This document shows, one piece after another, positions 16,117-26,003 of a stretch of 64,000 bases of DNA; the first letter of the stretch is position 1, and every line of letters begins with the position of its first letter. The position numbers and the translations under genes were made by a program. Location of the stretch: the NCBI RefSeq assembly GCF_000332075.2, contig NZ_KI966370.1, forward strand, positions 19,391 through 83,390, given 5' to 3'. Under the pieces are notes generated by a model, which was not told the origin of the DNA, searched no databases, and was given only the letters and a program-made list of their open reading frames with translations. Source of the DNA: Synechocystis sp. PCC 7509 (lineage in GTDB: Bacteria > Cyanobacteriota > Cyanobacteriia > Cyanobacteriales > Chroococcidiopsidaceae).

Positions 16117-18210
16117 CTAAAATTTTCCAGGATTGTCATCCAAGGAAAGTAAGAAATTAATCAGGTCAGTCTGCTGTCTAAAAGTAAAACCAGCAGCTTT
16201 GTCAACATAAAAGCTATGACCCGTGCCATCAAGGTTACTCCGTACTAAAGCCGAGCTTGCCCGATTAGCTGCAACTACTTGTTCGCGGAGTTGACGATCT
16301 ATTAGCGCCCATAAGCTGCTGGTACTATCAGCAGGCTGGCCTTGGCTAAGAGTTCCAGCTAACCCTAAACCGCTTGGGTCAGTCACACTAACGCCATTTC
16401 TGCCCACCTGCAAACTATCTGCCCTAACGGCTACTCCACCATCATGCAAATAAGGTGCGCTGAGATCGAGTCCAAGCAAAGAGGTGGTTTTATAACCACC
16501 ATCAGGGAACAGCCCATTTGGTAAACTGGTTGGGCTAGGAGCAATCCCCTCCGTTGGTACATCTATTACTTCAGCACCAGCAGGAACAGGTACAGGATTA
16601 TTAAAGGTATACAGCTTAGGCGGTACCAGTAGATTGTTGAGGTCAAGACGACTTTGAGCGCGAGCCGGGTTAGTTTCTAATTCACTAATCGGGTGGATCT
16701 TGTTGTCAGTAAAGAAAGGTGACTTATGGCAACTCAGACATTGGGCTTGCTCAAAAACTTTAGCACCACGTTGGACAGAATTAGTTTTAAGTGCTACCAG
16801 GTTTTGGCGAGTCTGATTTGGCGGTGGCACAAGGCTGTTTTGAAAGGCAGCCATAGCATTAGCTGCAAACAAGAAAGGTCCACTAGCTGAATCGCCTTGA
16901 GTTGAAGTATTGGGACTGAAGACCAAACCATTGTAAGTAAAAAGGCTTGGTCGAAGATTAGGATAAGTACCCGTGCCAGGAGCCGGAATCTGGTCTTGAA
17001 GTTCTGCTTGATAAGCATCTGGAGCCACTTGGCGCAGCCACTGTGAAGGTTTAACTGGTACTCCTTCTTGTAAGCGCAGGCGCTCATCGGCGGCATTTTG
17101 AAGGGCAATGCCTAAATAAACTTCAGGATCTATGCCTATAGTTTCAGCACTTAATTGCGCTGCTGCTAGTAGATTAATTTCTGAGGAGTGAACTGCATTA
17201 GTAATCGCGCTTAGTCCCGCAAAAGGGCCTATAGCAAACTGACCATCCGCTAAATAAGGATTATTCTTAAAGGTGAAAAGGCTGGGAATTTGAGTCGTGT
17301 TGTTGATACCATCAGGTGAACTTTCAAAGTTACCTACAGGTACATCAAGCATTGCATTATCAAAAGCTGATTCAAACTTTTGTGGATCTGGCAGGGTTAC
17401 TAGCTGATTATGACTATCGATGATGGTCTTGCCATTACCTTGATATTGGGGGTCTATAGGATTGAGGCTTAAGCGCGCAAAACCTGCCGTTGTATTAGGC
17501 GATAAAGCAATTAATAAAAAAATGTTTAGATCGCCGTTGGGTACACCTTTAAGGAGTTTACCTGTTTTAGATACCACAGCATGGCACGCGGCGCAGGTGA
17601 AATTACCATCCCTTGTCAAACCCACGGGTAATTTAGCTCCTCTCTCTAGGTCGAAGCCAGTATCAATAACGCTTCCCTTAGAATAAGTCCGAGTACCTAA
17701 CTTTAAATCTTGTTCGAGGGTAATGCGTAAGTTACTTGTGGGCTGACCATGCAAGTTTATAATCGCTTTTTCTAGCGCTGGTTGGATTTGAGCTACACCC
17801 AAGCCAAAGCCTAACACACCTTGAAGACCAAAGGTGTCACCGATTTTACGGTTGAAAAATATGTTCTCACCGCTATCTAGTAAGTCTTGCGTAATTTGCA
17901 CCGCTCCAATTCTCCCAGCAGCACCTGGGGACTTTGGATCGATCCCTTGTTTACGAACTAATTTATCTACTTCTCGCTGTGTAAGCAATTTTCCAAAATA
18001 GTCGTAGTTACCTAACGGCTGCTGAGGAGCAGGCTGAAGCAGAGAGCTATTGGCTAGAGTTGTCTGCGTTGCTATCAAGCTATCTGATACGAGTACAGCA
18101 GCTAAACTAGACACTAAAATCAGAACAAACACGATGAACTGCCTATGCCAACTCACATTTGCCTCTTTTGACAATATTTGTCGTAAAGATGAAGCGGTAC
18201 TTTTTTTCAC
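16117..18210 (-). CDS. Di-haem cytochrome c (peroxidase-like) exported protein
   Basis: Up to 697 residues. Two haem-binding CxxCH motifs are seen: CAACH (about 206-210) and CLSCH (about 490), the second in a domain related to bacterial cytochrome c peroxidase/MauG. Residues about 23-48 form a hydrophobic export or anchor segment (FIVFVLILVSSLAAVLV). The 5' end is uncertain: the most upstream start, GTG at 18210, lies inside a Tn3-type terminal repeat, so the native N-terminus may have been replaced, or translation may start at the GTG of VSWHRQ (about 18153). The gene follows leuA by 17 bp on the same strand but may have been joined to it by transposition. Confidence 0.75.
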   Translation of the reverse strand: MKKSTASSLRQILSKEANVSWHRQFIVFVLILVSSLAAVLVSDSLIATQTTLANSSLLQPAPQQPLGNYDYFGKLLTQREVDKLVRKQGIDPKSPGAAGRIGAVQITQDLLDSGENIFFNRKIGDTFGLQGVLGFGLGVAQIQPALEKAIINLHGQPTSNLRITLEQDLKLGTRTYSKGSVIDTGFDLERGAKLPVGLTRDGNFTCAACHAVVSKTGKLLKGVPNGDLNIFLLIALSPNTTAGFARLSLNPIDPQYQGNGKTIIDSHNQLVTLPDPQKFESAFDNAMLDVPVGNFESSPDGINNTTQIPSLFTFKNNPYLADGQFAIGPFAGLSAITNAVHSSEINLLAAAQLSAETIGIDPEVYLGIALQNAADERLRLQEGVPVKPSQWLRQVAPDAYQAELQDQIPAPGTGTYPNLRPSLFTYNGLVFSPNTSTQGDSASGPFLFAANAMAAFQNSLVPPPNQTRQNLVALKTNSVQRGAKVFEQAQCLSCHKSPFFTDNKIHPISELETNPARAQSRLDLNNLLVPPKLYTFNNPVPVPAGAEVIDVPTEGIAPSPTSLPNGLFPDGGYKTTSLLGLDLSAPYLHDGGVAVRADSLQVGRNGVSVTDPSGLGLAGTLSQGQPADSTSSLWALIDRQLREQVVAANRASSALVRSNLDGTGHSFYVDKAAGFTFRQQTDLINFLLSLDDNPGKF

Positions 18211-18228
18211 AAATCTTGGCTCAATCCC
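18182..18228 (-). repeat. Tn3-type terminal repeat abutting leuA
   Basis: Read from 18228 on the minus strand: GGGATTGAGCCAAGATTTGT, then GAAAAAAAGTACCGCTTCAT. It is a diverged copy of the repeat at 98. Its first G is the third base of the leuA stop codon, and it covers the annotated start of the downstream cytochrome gene. Confidence 0.6.
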
Positions 18229-19853
18229 TAAATGATTGAATTTAGTTTTAACAGATTCGATACAAGAGGAAATTTCCTAACTGCCACATATGTCGCAGTT
18301 TCCTCAGACTGCGGATGATACCGAGCCACTGGGTTCATGACTTTGTTTAAGGCATTGATATAAGCTTTAGCGGATGCGGCGATGACATCCGTATCCACTC
18401 CTTGCCCGTTTACAGTACGACCAGCATTGTCCAGGCGGACGGTAACTTCGCCTAGTGCATCAGTGCCGGTCGTGAGCGCATTGACTGAGTACAGCAGTAA
18501 AGTACAACCGCTATCGACAATACTTTCTATCGCCTTGAACGTCGCATCGACCGGACCGCTGCCCTCCGCCGTATGCGAACGCTCTTCACCGTTTATCCAC
18601 AACGTGATCTTGGACTTGGGGCTTTCACCAGTCTCAGAATAAACGCATAGAGAAACCCACTTCACGCGCTCGTTGCTGACAGCGAGGTCGGCTTCAGTCA
18701 CTAGGGCTTGCAAATCTTCATCGTAGATTTCGTGCTTCCGGTCGGCAAGAGCCTTAAAACGCCTGAAGGCTTCATTTAGGTCTTCCTCACGACTAAACTC
18801 TACGCCCAGTTCACGCAAGCGCGTACGGAAGGCATTGCGTCCCGAGTGCTTACCAAGCACTATGCGGTTGGCATGCCAACCGACATCTTCAGCCCGCATT
18901 ATCTCGTAGGTCTCGCGATTCTTGAGTACGCCATCTTGATGAATACCCGACTCGTGCGCGAATGCATTGGCACCAACGATGGCTTTATTAGGTTGTACGG
19001 GGAATCCGGTGATATTGGACACCAGTCGTGAACAGTATACTATCTGCGTCGTGTCGAGTCTAACGTCGCAAGGGAAGACATCTCGGCGTGTGCGCACCGC
19101 CATTACGATCTCTTCAAGTGCCGCGTTACCAGCGCGCTCGCCGAGACCATTGACCGTGCATTCAACCTGCCTGGCACCACTTAACACTCCGGAGAGCGAA
19201 TTTCCAACCGCAAGACCTAAGTCGTTATGGCAATGTACGGAAAAGACAGCCTTGTCGCTGTTTGGGATGCGCTCGATGAGAGTCTTGATCAAGCTACCGA
19301 ATTGATTAGGGAGATTATAGCCAACCGTGTCGGGAATATTTACCGTGGTAGCACCAGCGGCGATTGCAGATTCAATGATGCGGCAAAGAAAGTCGATGTC
19401 GGAACGTCCTGCATCCTCCGCAGAGAACTCGACATCATCGGTATAACGCCGCGCGCGCTTAACTGCCGCCACTGCTTGCTCAATGACTTGCTCCGGTTCC
19501 ATGCGTAGCTTCATTTTCATGTGGATGGGAGAAGTCGCGATGAATGTATGAATGCGCCTGGAACTGGCAGGCTTAAGTGCCTCCGCAGCCGTGTCGATGT
19601 CACGGTTCAGCGCCCGCGCCAATCCGCAGACAGTGCTATTCTTCACCACTGTAGCGACTGCCTTTACAGCATCGAAGTCACCAATGCTCGCGATGGGAAA
19701 TCCCGCTTCTATGACATCTACTCCCATGCGCTCAAGTGCTTTGGCGATGCGTATTTTTTCCTCGCGGGTCATAGAGGCACCGGGACTCTGCTCTCCATCG
19801 CGTAAAGTGGTATCAAAAATTATCAATTTGTCAGTCATGGTTATTTTGCTCAA
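18228..19853 (-). CDS. leuA: 2-isopropylmalate synthase-type enzyme
   Basis: A 541-residue enzyme that condenses acetyl-CoA with a 2-oxo acid (classically 2-oxoisovalerate, for leucine). [20 protein letters not shown] carries the acid/metal residues, [13 protein letters not shown] the metal histidines, and a C-terminal LeuA regulatory domain (about 385-520) is present. ATG at 19853, with a second ATG five codons later (MTDKLIIF). The sequence resembles proteobacterial, especially betaproteobacterial, LeuA more than the cyanobacterial housekeeping form, and the gene is GC-richer than its neighbours, which suggests transfer. In the cluster it may extend an amino-acid-derived 2-oxo acid, as methylthioalkylmalate synthases do; true leucine synthesis is the alternative. 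Confidence 0.85.
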   Translation of the reverse strand: MSKITMTDKLIIFDTTLRDGEQSPGASMTREEKIRIAKALERMGVDVIEAGFPIASIGDFDAVKAVATVVKNSTVCGLARALNRDIDTAAEALKPASSRRIHTFIATSPIHMKMKLRMEPEQVIEQAVAAVKRARRYTDDVEFSAEDAGRSDIDFLCRIIESAIAAGATTVNIPDTVGYNLPNQFGSLIKTLIERIPNSDKAVFSVHCHNDLGLAVGNSLSGVLSGARQVECTVNGLGERAGNAALEEIVMAVRTRRDVFPCDVRLDTTQIVYCSRLVSNITGFPVQPNKAIVGANAFAHESGIHQDGVLKNRETYEIMRAEDVGWHANRIVLGKHSGRNAFRTRLRELGVEFSREEDLNEAFRRFKALADRKHEIYDEDLQALVTEADLAVSNERVKWVSLCVYSETGESPKSKITLWINGEERSHTAEGSGPVDATFKAIESIVDSGCTLLLYSVNALTTGTDALGEVTVRLDNAGRTVNGQGVDTDVIAASAKAYINALNKVMNPVARYHPQSEETATYVAVRKFPLVSNLLKLNSII

Positions 19854-20178
19854 GCAGAAAACTCATATAAAACCGGGCTGTACATAAATTAGACATCTTG
19901 CACTACTACTTAGTATTTGTTTCAATTTCCATATATTTACGCCTATGCTCTTTTAAGCTTTTCGGGACGTTGGGTATAAATAGCTTGCTTCGCACTGTAC
20001 AGTGAACGTTACATTTGACTCATACCTTATGAGTAATCAGAAGAGTTGACTATTGTCTGCCGTTCACCCCACAGGTCGACCACCGCTTCCCCACCAAGGC
20101 TGGAATTTATCCAACAACAAATAAAATTTTTCTAAACCGTATCGCCAGAGTTCCGTGTGATAATTACATAAAATTGGG
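19854..20178. promoter_or_regulatory. Gap upstream of leuA with a 12-bp palindrome
   Basis: CACTGTACAGTG (19993-20004) is a perfect palindrome and a candidate operator for leuA. CTCATAC-CTTATGAG nearby is a weaker inverted repeat. No coding sequence is seen. Confidence 0.4.
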
Positions 20179-21015
20179 TCACTCCTGTCCACCTGATTTC
20201 GGATCTAAGCTATGACCGTCCTGCATCAGGCGATCCTTAATGAAAGCAACAGTCTGAGACTCGGCCACTACAGTCGGATGGTTTGGTTCATCAACATGAT
20301 GCACGCCTAATACCGAATGTGCAAATTGATTAATCCCATGACAATTGCCTCGGGACGAATCGATTTCGATAGCCTGAAAGTTAGTGCCAAATTCCTCATA
20401 GAGCCGATGAAAACGCTCATTTGGTACGAAAATATCGGCGGTGAATCGCAGGCCGAGGACACAGATGCCTTGTTCCGCACTTCTCTTTTTCGCTTGGAAA
20501 AGCGTATCCTCATCAATACCGAGATCCCGTTTACGATCCGGTGTTAGAGCAAAAGGAAGCGACGGATTGCAAACTACAGGTGCTAAAACAGCTTCTTCTA
20601 CCATCATAGCCAAGGCAAATCCTCCAGTTATGCACATACCGATTGCCCCGACTCCTGGACCGCCGCATTCAGTATGGGCGTGTCTAGCTAAACATCGTAA
20701 CCAAGATGTCACGGGACTGTTTTTGGAAGTTGCTAATACAGTAAACTCATGCATAACACAACCACGAATTAAAGACGCGGCGATGTAATAGGCATTTACC
20801 TCTTTACTGGGCTTACCAAACAATGAAGGCAGCCAAACTGTTAAGCCAGCGTCGCATAGGGCGTTGGCTAGACGAATAACACCTGGGTGAAGACCTGGAA
20901 CCTCGTGCATGACAATCACGCCTGGTCCCTTACCCTTGCGAAAAACGCTGCGGGTCTCATTTTCAAAAGTTAGTTCAAGCTGCTCAAAATCGGACAAATC
21001 TTGTAACATAGTCAC
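20179..21015 (-). CDS. Dienelactone hydrolase family protein
   Basis: A 278-residue alpha/beta hydrolase. The nucleophile is Cys128 in GAIGMCITGGFAL, as in dienelactone hydrolases; Glu38 in MHEVPGL matches the conserved active-site Glu, and the late Asp (RFTADIFVP) and His (NCHGINQF) complete the Cys-His-Asp triad. The family hydrolyses lactones or esters of small molecules. It sits between leuA and the PEP-CTERM gene on the same strand, about 70 bp from the latter, so it is probably part of the cluster as a tailoring or lactone-opening enzyme. The substrate is unknown. Confidence 0.75.
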   Translation of the reverse strand: MTMLQDLSDFEQLELTFENETRSVFRKGKGPGVIVMHEVPGLHPGVIRLANALCDAGLTVWLPSLFGKPSKEVNAYYIAASLIRGCVMHEFTVLATSKNSPVTSWLRCLARHAHTECGGPGVGAIGMCITGGFALAMMVEEAVLAPVVCNPSLPFALTPDRKRDLGIDEDTLFQAKKRSAEQGICVLGLRFTADIFVPNERFHRLYEEFGTNFQAIEIDSSRGNCHGINQFAHSVLGVHHVDEPNHPTVVAESQTVAFIKDRLMQDGHSLDPKSGGQE

Positions 21016-21086
21016 TTTGTTTTAGTTGAGAAATTGTTTAAGTCTCGTCAGAAGCTAGATCTCTTAACTTTTTGAGTCTGGAAGCT

Positions 21087-21827
21087 TTACCTAGGTAGCT
21101 TCTTAAGCTTCTTGCGCTTGTTGACCGCATAGCCTACACAAAAAACACTAAACAAAGCCAAGCCAGCATTTGTTGTCGGCTCAGGCACAACTTGCAGCGA
21201 GCCGTTGTAAGGAACTGGACCAAGGAAGTTGTCGGGAGTGAATTGACTTAACTTAATCCCTGGAGGAATGTTGGGAATAAAACTTCCTACTGCGATTTGA
21301 ACCTCATTAGTTTCCAAATCAGTTAGTGTCCCCGTAAGCCGAGATGAGATCTTAAGAATCGAAGGATCCAAGGGATCGGAGTTAGGATCGATTTCAGCAA
21401 CTCGATTAATGGTTTCTAACTGAAATGTGAAGTTAACGGAGTTAGAAGTAGTAAGGCTCAGAAAGTTTGGCACATAAAAATTCGGGTTATCCGAGCCGTT
21501 AAACAACGGACCTGATTGCATAATTAATCCAGAGGAGCTTCCTTGGTGGACATCGCGAATTGTTCCAAGTTGTGAAGGGAATGTAAGCGCAGGGCTAAAA
21601 GAGCCGCTAGCATCAAGAACTTGGAAACTGCCATCTACATTAGGATTAGATATTACAGGAAAAGTAGAGGAGTCAACATAATCAAACTGAGTAGAACTAC
21701 CAAAAACATAGCCAGAAAAGTTAATACTGCTACCAATTGTTGCTGCATTGACAAAGCTAGTGCTTGTTACTACACCCGCTACAATGAGTGGAATCGTTGC
21801 CATTGAATGAAGAAGTTTCGTTGTCAT
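21087..21827 (-). CDS. PEP-CTERM sorted extracellular protein
   Basis: A 246-residue protein with an N-terminal signal peptide (IPLIVAGVVTSTSFVNAA) and a C-terminal PEP-CTERM signal: VPEPTT, then a hydrophobic helix, then RKKLKKLPR. Exosortase cleaves such proteins in the envelope (family knowledge). The middle is Ser/Asn/Thr-rich and not assigned. Its ATG overlaps the stop of the PP-loop gene (ATGA at 21825-21828), so the two are translationally coupled. That is odd for a surface protein in a biosynthetic operon; it could be a later joiner. Confidence 0.8.
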   Translation of the reverse strand: MTTKLLHSMATIPLIVAGVVTSTSFVNAATIGSSINFSGYVFGSSTQFDYVDSSTFPVISNPNVDGSFQVLDASGSFSPALTFPSQLGTIRDVHQGSSSGLIMQSGPLFNGSDNPNFYVPNFLSLTTSNSVNFTFQLETINRVAEIDPNSDPLDPSILKISSRLTGTLTDLETNEVQIAVGSFIPNIPPGIKLSQFTPDNFLGPVPYNGSLQVVPEPTTNAGLALFSVFCVGYAVNKRKKLKKLPR

Positions 21828-22927
21828 CAGGTTCTCTCTTTACTACCAGCCATCGATTTTTCAACCCGAACAGTTTTGTTGTCTTGTATGCGAAGCTCAT
21901 CAGGCTGCAAGTCCAGCCACTGTAGCGATCGCTCAATATGCCGACCCAAGAAGACTTTTTTTTGCGCCATAAAATCCATGAGAAAAAAGAGGACTCGCCA
22001 GACTGAGCGTTGAGCTTTTCCTTCGCGAATCAACTGGGAAAACTCCGGCTTATAGGGGTTATAGCCCAAGTTTTTGAGATCGGAATAAATTAAGAGCCAA
22101 TTCAAAGTAAAGTTGCTCAAAACGGGATTCACATACCAGCGATTCTTTGCCAAACCCAGTTCCACAACACGTTCCATAACCTCTTCTTGGTTATAGTCCC
22201 AAACATGAAAAGGTGCGATAATTCGCGGGAATTTTGCACCGTGAGCGTAGCGATAGGGATTCCAGAATAAAGACCGCTCAGAATCATTGAATAAACCGTT
22301 GTCAAATAATTCGTGAGGAGTCCAATCTGCTTTTGATATTCGTTCTTGAGGCATCTCGTAAAGCATCCGCTCAGGGTCAGGTTGACCTGGAGAATATCCT
22401 GTCAAAATCAGCGGGATGTTCTTCTCCATAGCCAAGCGAAGAATGTCTCCCTCTCGGATATCTAACCAAAAATAGCAAACTGTATGCACGGCTCCACGCT
22501 TATTTTGGTTGCACAAAAGATAGCGAATGAATCGCTTATAGATATCTTTAGACGGAGTCTCCACGTGATGGTCGACATTTAGATGCCGCACTGTACGGTG
22601 GATATTGTCCCAGGTATTCGGAGGAATATCAAAATCACTTGTGTAGGCTAGAACCCGCAGTTTGTATTCCTTGACAAGTTTGTATAGCAAGTAGCAGCTA
22701 TCTTTGCCCCCGCTAAACGACAAGATGCAGTCGTATTCGCCCTGTAACGATGGATTTCGTAGTGTTTCTTCTAAATCGCCTCGTAGTGCAGCACGATCGC
22801 TTTCTTGCTTCTGTCTATCTTCTGTTTGCATCTCCCACTCTCTGCACAGGTTACATACTCCATCGTTATCGAAGCTGACTCCTGCAACTTGTGTGGTTAA
22901 CAAGCATCTTTTACATGTCTTAGTCAT
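21827..22927 (-). CDS. PP-loop ATPase, amidotransferase/sulfurtransferase type
   Basis: A 366-residue protein. The N-terminus has two Cys pairs, CKRC (5-8) and CNLC (25-28), as in N-acetyl sugar amidotransferases (WbpG/PseA-like), followed by the PP-loop SGGKDS (72-77) that binds ATP pyrophosphate. Such enzymes adenylate a substrate carbonyl and replace oxygen with nitrogen or sulfur. No partner glutaminase (HisH-like) is nearby, so ammonia or sulfide may come from elsewhere in the cluster: the ThiF-like protein or the PLP lyase are candidates (inference). ATG at 22927; the next gene upstream ends about 165 bp away. Confidence 0.75.
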   Translation of the reverse strand: MTKTCKRCLLTTQVAGVSFDNDGVCNLCREWEMQTEDRQKQESDRAALRGDLEETLRNPSLQGEYDCILSFSGGKDSCYLLYKLVKEYKLRVLAYTSDFDIPPNTWDNIHRTVRHLNVDHHVETPSKDIYKRFIRYLLCNQNKRGAVHTVCYFWLDIREGDILRLAMEKNIPLILTGYSPGQPDPERMLYEMPQERISKADWTPHELFDNGLFNDSERSLFWNPYRYAHGAKFPRIIAPFHVWDYNQEEVMERVVELGLAKNRWYVNPVLSNFTLNWLLIYSDLKNLGYNPYKPEFSQLIREGKAQRSVWRVLFFLMDFMAQKKVFLGRHIERSLQWLDLQPDELRIQDNKTVRVEKSMAGSKERT

Positions 22928-23092
22928 ATGTCAATTCCTTGTACTTTTATTCTCCCTTCCTGGCTTAAAATTACCTGCTACCAGATGGCTGAACCTATGG
23001 CTTTTGTAAGGAAATACAATAGGTATTCTGCTGGCAGGAAGGGAGTAACACAAACTGAGCCTTAGTTCGAGAGCAAATACGGGAAATGATTG

Positions 23093-23860
23093 CTACGCCC
23101 TCACCTCAGAAACGCGAGTGTAAACTTTCTTAGCATAGTTAAGCGCATCGTCAAGAAAGTCTGCGTATGAATTAAGAGCATCACCCGCCGTTTTCACAAG
23201 GGTATCTGTATACTCAGGATGTTGAGCAAGAAGCTTGTGGACAACTTCAAAGTTCGTTTCAGTATGACCAACATCAGCACGCACGTGTTCATGAAGAAAG
23301 CTAATACTTGGTAACGAGTCTTGCCCCATGCAATCAATCCAGTTTTTCAAAAGGAGAGGTCCATAGGTCGTCGATATCAATTCGATCTCCACATCAATTG
23401 CTAATTCATCCCATGGAGAATTCCCTTCGATAACGTGTTCATGTAACTGATGATAGCGTTTGACGGCAGGACTCATTTTCTCATTAAGTAACTCTTTTGA
23501 ATCGAGCTGAAAGTTAGGCTCTTCTCGATTCCAAGCTTCAACGAGCTTTTTGACATCTTCTGTTGCCCAGTTATCATGGCCTTCTTCTTCCTCTTCGTGT
23601 TCGTAGAAAAACTCTGCCATCTCCTTCAAGCCTTTTTCTTCACAGCGCTGACCTGCGCGCTGCAAATAGTTGGGGATTGGTTCGGTAAGACCTGCGCTTA
23701 AGGCACTCCAATGAATCATGAAGAGTTTGAGAAGCTTAGGATCGATATTTTCTGTAAATATCTCTCTTACAACCTTTCTCACTGAAAACTCCTTGCGTGC
23801 TGGCTCGCATCTTCTTTGGTATTCGTTTTGATAGACCTGTGTATTTTCTAATGTCGTCAT
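23093..23860 (-). CDS. Haem-oxygenase-like diiron oxygenase (HDO) candidate
   Basis: A 255-residue, all-helical protein related to the TenA/PqqC/haem-oxygenase fold. Likely metal ligands occur in the pattern of HDO enzymes: the acidic cluster with His95-Asp96 (EEGHDNWA), Glu158/Glu160 (DVEIELIS) and the late His192..Asp196..His199 (EHVRADVGH). Known HDOs perform N-oxygenation, oxidative decarboxylation or C-C cleavage of amino or fatty acids. ATG at 23860. It is in line with the GST and PP-loop genes. The substrate is unknown; a non-catalytic homologue is possible but the ligands look intact. Confidence 0.7.
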   Translation of the reverse strand: MTTLENTQVYQNEYQRRCEPARKEFSVRKVVREIFTENIDPKLLKLFMIHWSALSAGLTEPIPNYLQRAGQRCEEKGLKEMAEFFYEHEEEEEGHDNWATEDVKKLVEAWNREEPNFQLDSKELLNEKMSPAVKRYHQLHEHVIEGNSPWDELAIDVEIELISTTYGPLLLKNWIDCMGQDSLPSISFLHEHVRADVGHTETNFEVVHKLLAQHPEYTDTLVKTAGDALNSYADFLDDALNYAKKVYTRVSEVRA

Positions 23861-23976
23861 AGTATCTTTCTCCTATCTTTATTATCGAATTGTGTATGTA
23901 TTAGCTAGCACCCACTGCGTTTCGTGTTGATGGTTCGCCAAATGCGATCGCTTCCATTAACTCTCGCTCAACTTTC

Positions 23977-24669
23977 TTAAGTCTTCTGCGGATTCACACC
24001 AAATAGTAAGTGACGTGCTTCGTCATCCATCTGTTCTTCGCCTTTAATAGGTTCTCCTACTTCATAGGCTCGTTTTACGGCTGGACGTTCGCCGATCCGG
24101 GCTACCCACTCTGCAACTCTTGGAAAATCGGCAAGCGGAATGCCGATCAAATCTGAAAATTGGATCCAGGGATAGCAAGCCATATCAGCAATTGAGTAAT
24201 CACCTGTAAGATAGTCTCGCTCGCTCAATTGTTTTTCCATTACTCCGAACAAACGTTTCACTTCATTCGCGTAGCGTTTTTTGCCATAGGGAATATCTTC
24301 TGGAGCGTACTGAATAAAATGATTTGCTTGCCCCATCATGGGGCCAACCCCGCCCATTTGCCACATTAGCCATTGAATTGTTTGGTGGCGATTGCGTAAA
24401 TCTGACGATAAAAACTGATCGGTTTTCTCTGCTAAATAGATAAGTATGCTACCAGATTCAAATAAGGCTAGGGGTTCATCTCCATCAGCAGGAGCGCTAT
24501 CAACGATAGCAGGTATGCGATTATTGAGCGCGATCACCAAAAAATTTGGTTTAAATTGCTCCCCTCGCATAATATTTATAGGTTGGATTTGGTATGCAAG
24601 TGTACTTTCTTCGAGAAAAATAAGGGGTTTATAACCATTAGGGGTCGGCCAGAAATAGAGATCGATCAT
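23977..24669 (-). CDS. Glutathione S-transferase, YfcG/Ure2p-like
   Basis: A 230-residue cytosolic GST. The thioredoxin-fold N-domain shows WPTPNGYKPLIFLEE, the cis-Pro region NNRIPAIVD and the gamma-Glu site FESGSILIYLAEK. The helical C-domain contains GDYSIADMACYPWI, the GST N-capping and hydrophobic staple motif. YfcG-type enzymes act on glutathione disulfide or conjugates. In this cluster it could attach glutathione to an electrophilic intermediate that a lyase later cleaves. ATG at 24669, 47 bp after the PLP-lyase gene. Confidence 0.85.
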   Translation of the reverse strand: MIDLYFWPTPNGYKPLIFLEESTLAYQIQPINIMRGEQFKPNFLVIALNNRIPAIVDSAPADGDEPLALFESGSILIYLAEKTDQFLSSDLRNRHQTIQWLMWQMGGVGPMMGQANHFIQYAPEDIPYGKKRYANEVKRLFGVMEKQLSERDYLTGDYSIADMACYPWIQFSDLIGIPLADFPRVAEWVARIGERPAVKRAYEVGEPIKGEEQMDDEARHLLFGVNPQKT

Positions 24670-24716
24670 TTGAGAGCATCCTCCAATATTTTCTTTCTAA
24701 GCACTGCCAACCGACT

Positions 24717-26003
24717 TTATGTCACAGGTCGATAATGCGACCTCATGAATCCCGTCAAGCCTGGGTATTTTTTGACGATCTCAAGCCCTTGGATACTATC
24801 TTTGTCCGCGAGAACGGCTGAAATATCATCAGCGGCTTTTGCGATTTCTTCTACACTTAATCCCATAATGGGTAGAGCAAAACGAACAAAGCTGATATTA
24901 TTGGCTATCTGCGCTGGGGAGCTATGATTTACAGAGCCGCGAATACCATAGTCGCTAAATAGTCGATGAAGGAAAGCCTGTTCCGGGTGTAGTTGATGCG
25001 GAATTCCTAGATTCTGTGTACTGGCATTGAGAAATATAGCATGCCCCCCGGCGGGTCGAGCCACTACAGGATGAGCTTGGAGAGCATCATGTAGTTTCTT
25101 TACAATATTCATTCGTTTGCGTACTCGCTCAAAAACATCATCCATATTGTTCATTGCATAGGCGAGATTCTCCTTAGCAACATGACTCAAGCCACTACCT
25201 AAAAGCGCAACTTGATCTACGCAGCGATAAAATAGTTCTGGATCTCGGGTAGCAAAAAATCCACCTATTGAAGTCGGAAAATCTTTGGTTGCGCTCATTG
25301 TACAACCATCTGCATAAGAGCAGAATTCACGAATAATCTCACCTACCGGAGTGTTTCGATATTGATCTTCTCGCTCCTGAATCAGATATGCATTATCAAT
25401 AATCCGGCAGGCATCTAAATATACGGGGATGTGGTAATGATGGGCTAAATCGGCAACGGCTCGCATATTCTCTAGCGATATAGGATGTCCGCCGACAGCG
25501 TTGTTACAGGGTTCAACACAAATGTAGGGAATCCAGCGGGGATGGTAAGTTTGAATTACTTGCTCAAGAGCCGCAATATCAATATTTCCCTTAAATGGAT
25601 ATGGGCTAGCTACGTCCAAAGACTCAGCGCTCATGACTTCTACAGGTGTTGCACCGTTTCGTTCTTGATGAACTTTAGTAGTAGGAAAGAGGGAGCTACC
25701 AGGAATATAATGACCATTTCGGATCGTAGCATGACTTAAAATTGCTTCGGCCAGCCTACCTTGAGAAACAGCCATAACATAAGGAAAACCAAAGTATCGG
25801 CTGAAGATATCCTCAACACTGATGTTGCTGTGACATCGCTCTTGGTGGAATTCAGACCCGTAACCTACTGGGGGAAGGGACTTGTGCATGAGGCTATCGC
25901 TCTGAAGATCCAGCGTAATCTTCTCACTTGGAATAATATCGAGATTATGCCCAGCCAGTTCCAAAACTTGCATCCTATGAGAACGAGCCTCAGTCAGATT
26001 CAT
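24717..26003 (-). CDS. PLP-dependent beta-eliminating lyase, tryptophanase family
   Basis: A 428-residue fold-type I PLP enzyme. Lys240 in SATKDFPTSIGGFF is the likely Schiff-base lysine, and Asp197 in YLDACR would pair with the pyridine nitrogen, as in tryptophanase and tyrosine phenol-lyase. These enzymes cleave the C-beta bond of amino acids, including C-S bonds. Length is slightly below tryptophanase (about 470). The gene overlaps the E1-like gene by 4 bp, so the two products are probably made together. A C-S lyase role with the GSTs is a hypothesis; an aldolase or transferase reaction on the same fold is an alternative. Confidence 0.75.
   Translation of the reverse strand: MNLTEARSHRMQVLELAGHNLDIIPSEKITLDLQSDSLMHKSLPPVGYGSEFHQERCHSNISVEDIFSRYFGFPYVMAVSQGRLAEAILSHATIRNGHYIPGSSLFPTTKVHQERNGATPVEVMSAESLDVASPYPFKGNIDIAALEQVIQTYHPRWIPYICVEPCNNAVGGHPISLENMRAVADLAHHYHIPVYLDACRIIDNAYLIQEREDQYRNTPVGEIIREFCSYADGCTMSATKDFPTSIGGFFATRDPELFYRCVDQVALLGSGLSHVAKENLAYAMNNMDDVFERVRKRMNIVKKLHDALQAHPVVARPAGGHAIFLNASTQNLGIPHQLHPEQAFLHRLFSDYGIRGSVNHSSPAQIANNISFVRFALPIMGLSVEEIAKAADDISAVLADKDSIQGLEIVKKYPGLTGFMRSHYRPVT

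Noticed and set aside
18382-19887. Several plus-strand frames antisense to leuA
   Set aside because: They are shadows produced by the GC-rich codon usage of leuA; the minus-strand protein is unmistakable.
19993-20004. LexA (SOS) box at CACTGTACAGTG
   Set aside because: It is a perfect palindrome but does not match the cyanobacterial or enterobacterial LexA consensus well enough; kept only as a generic operator candidate.
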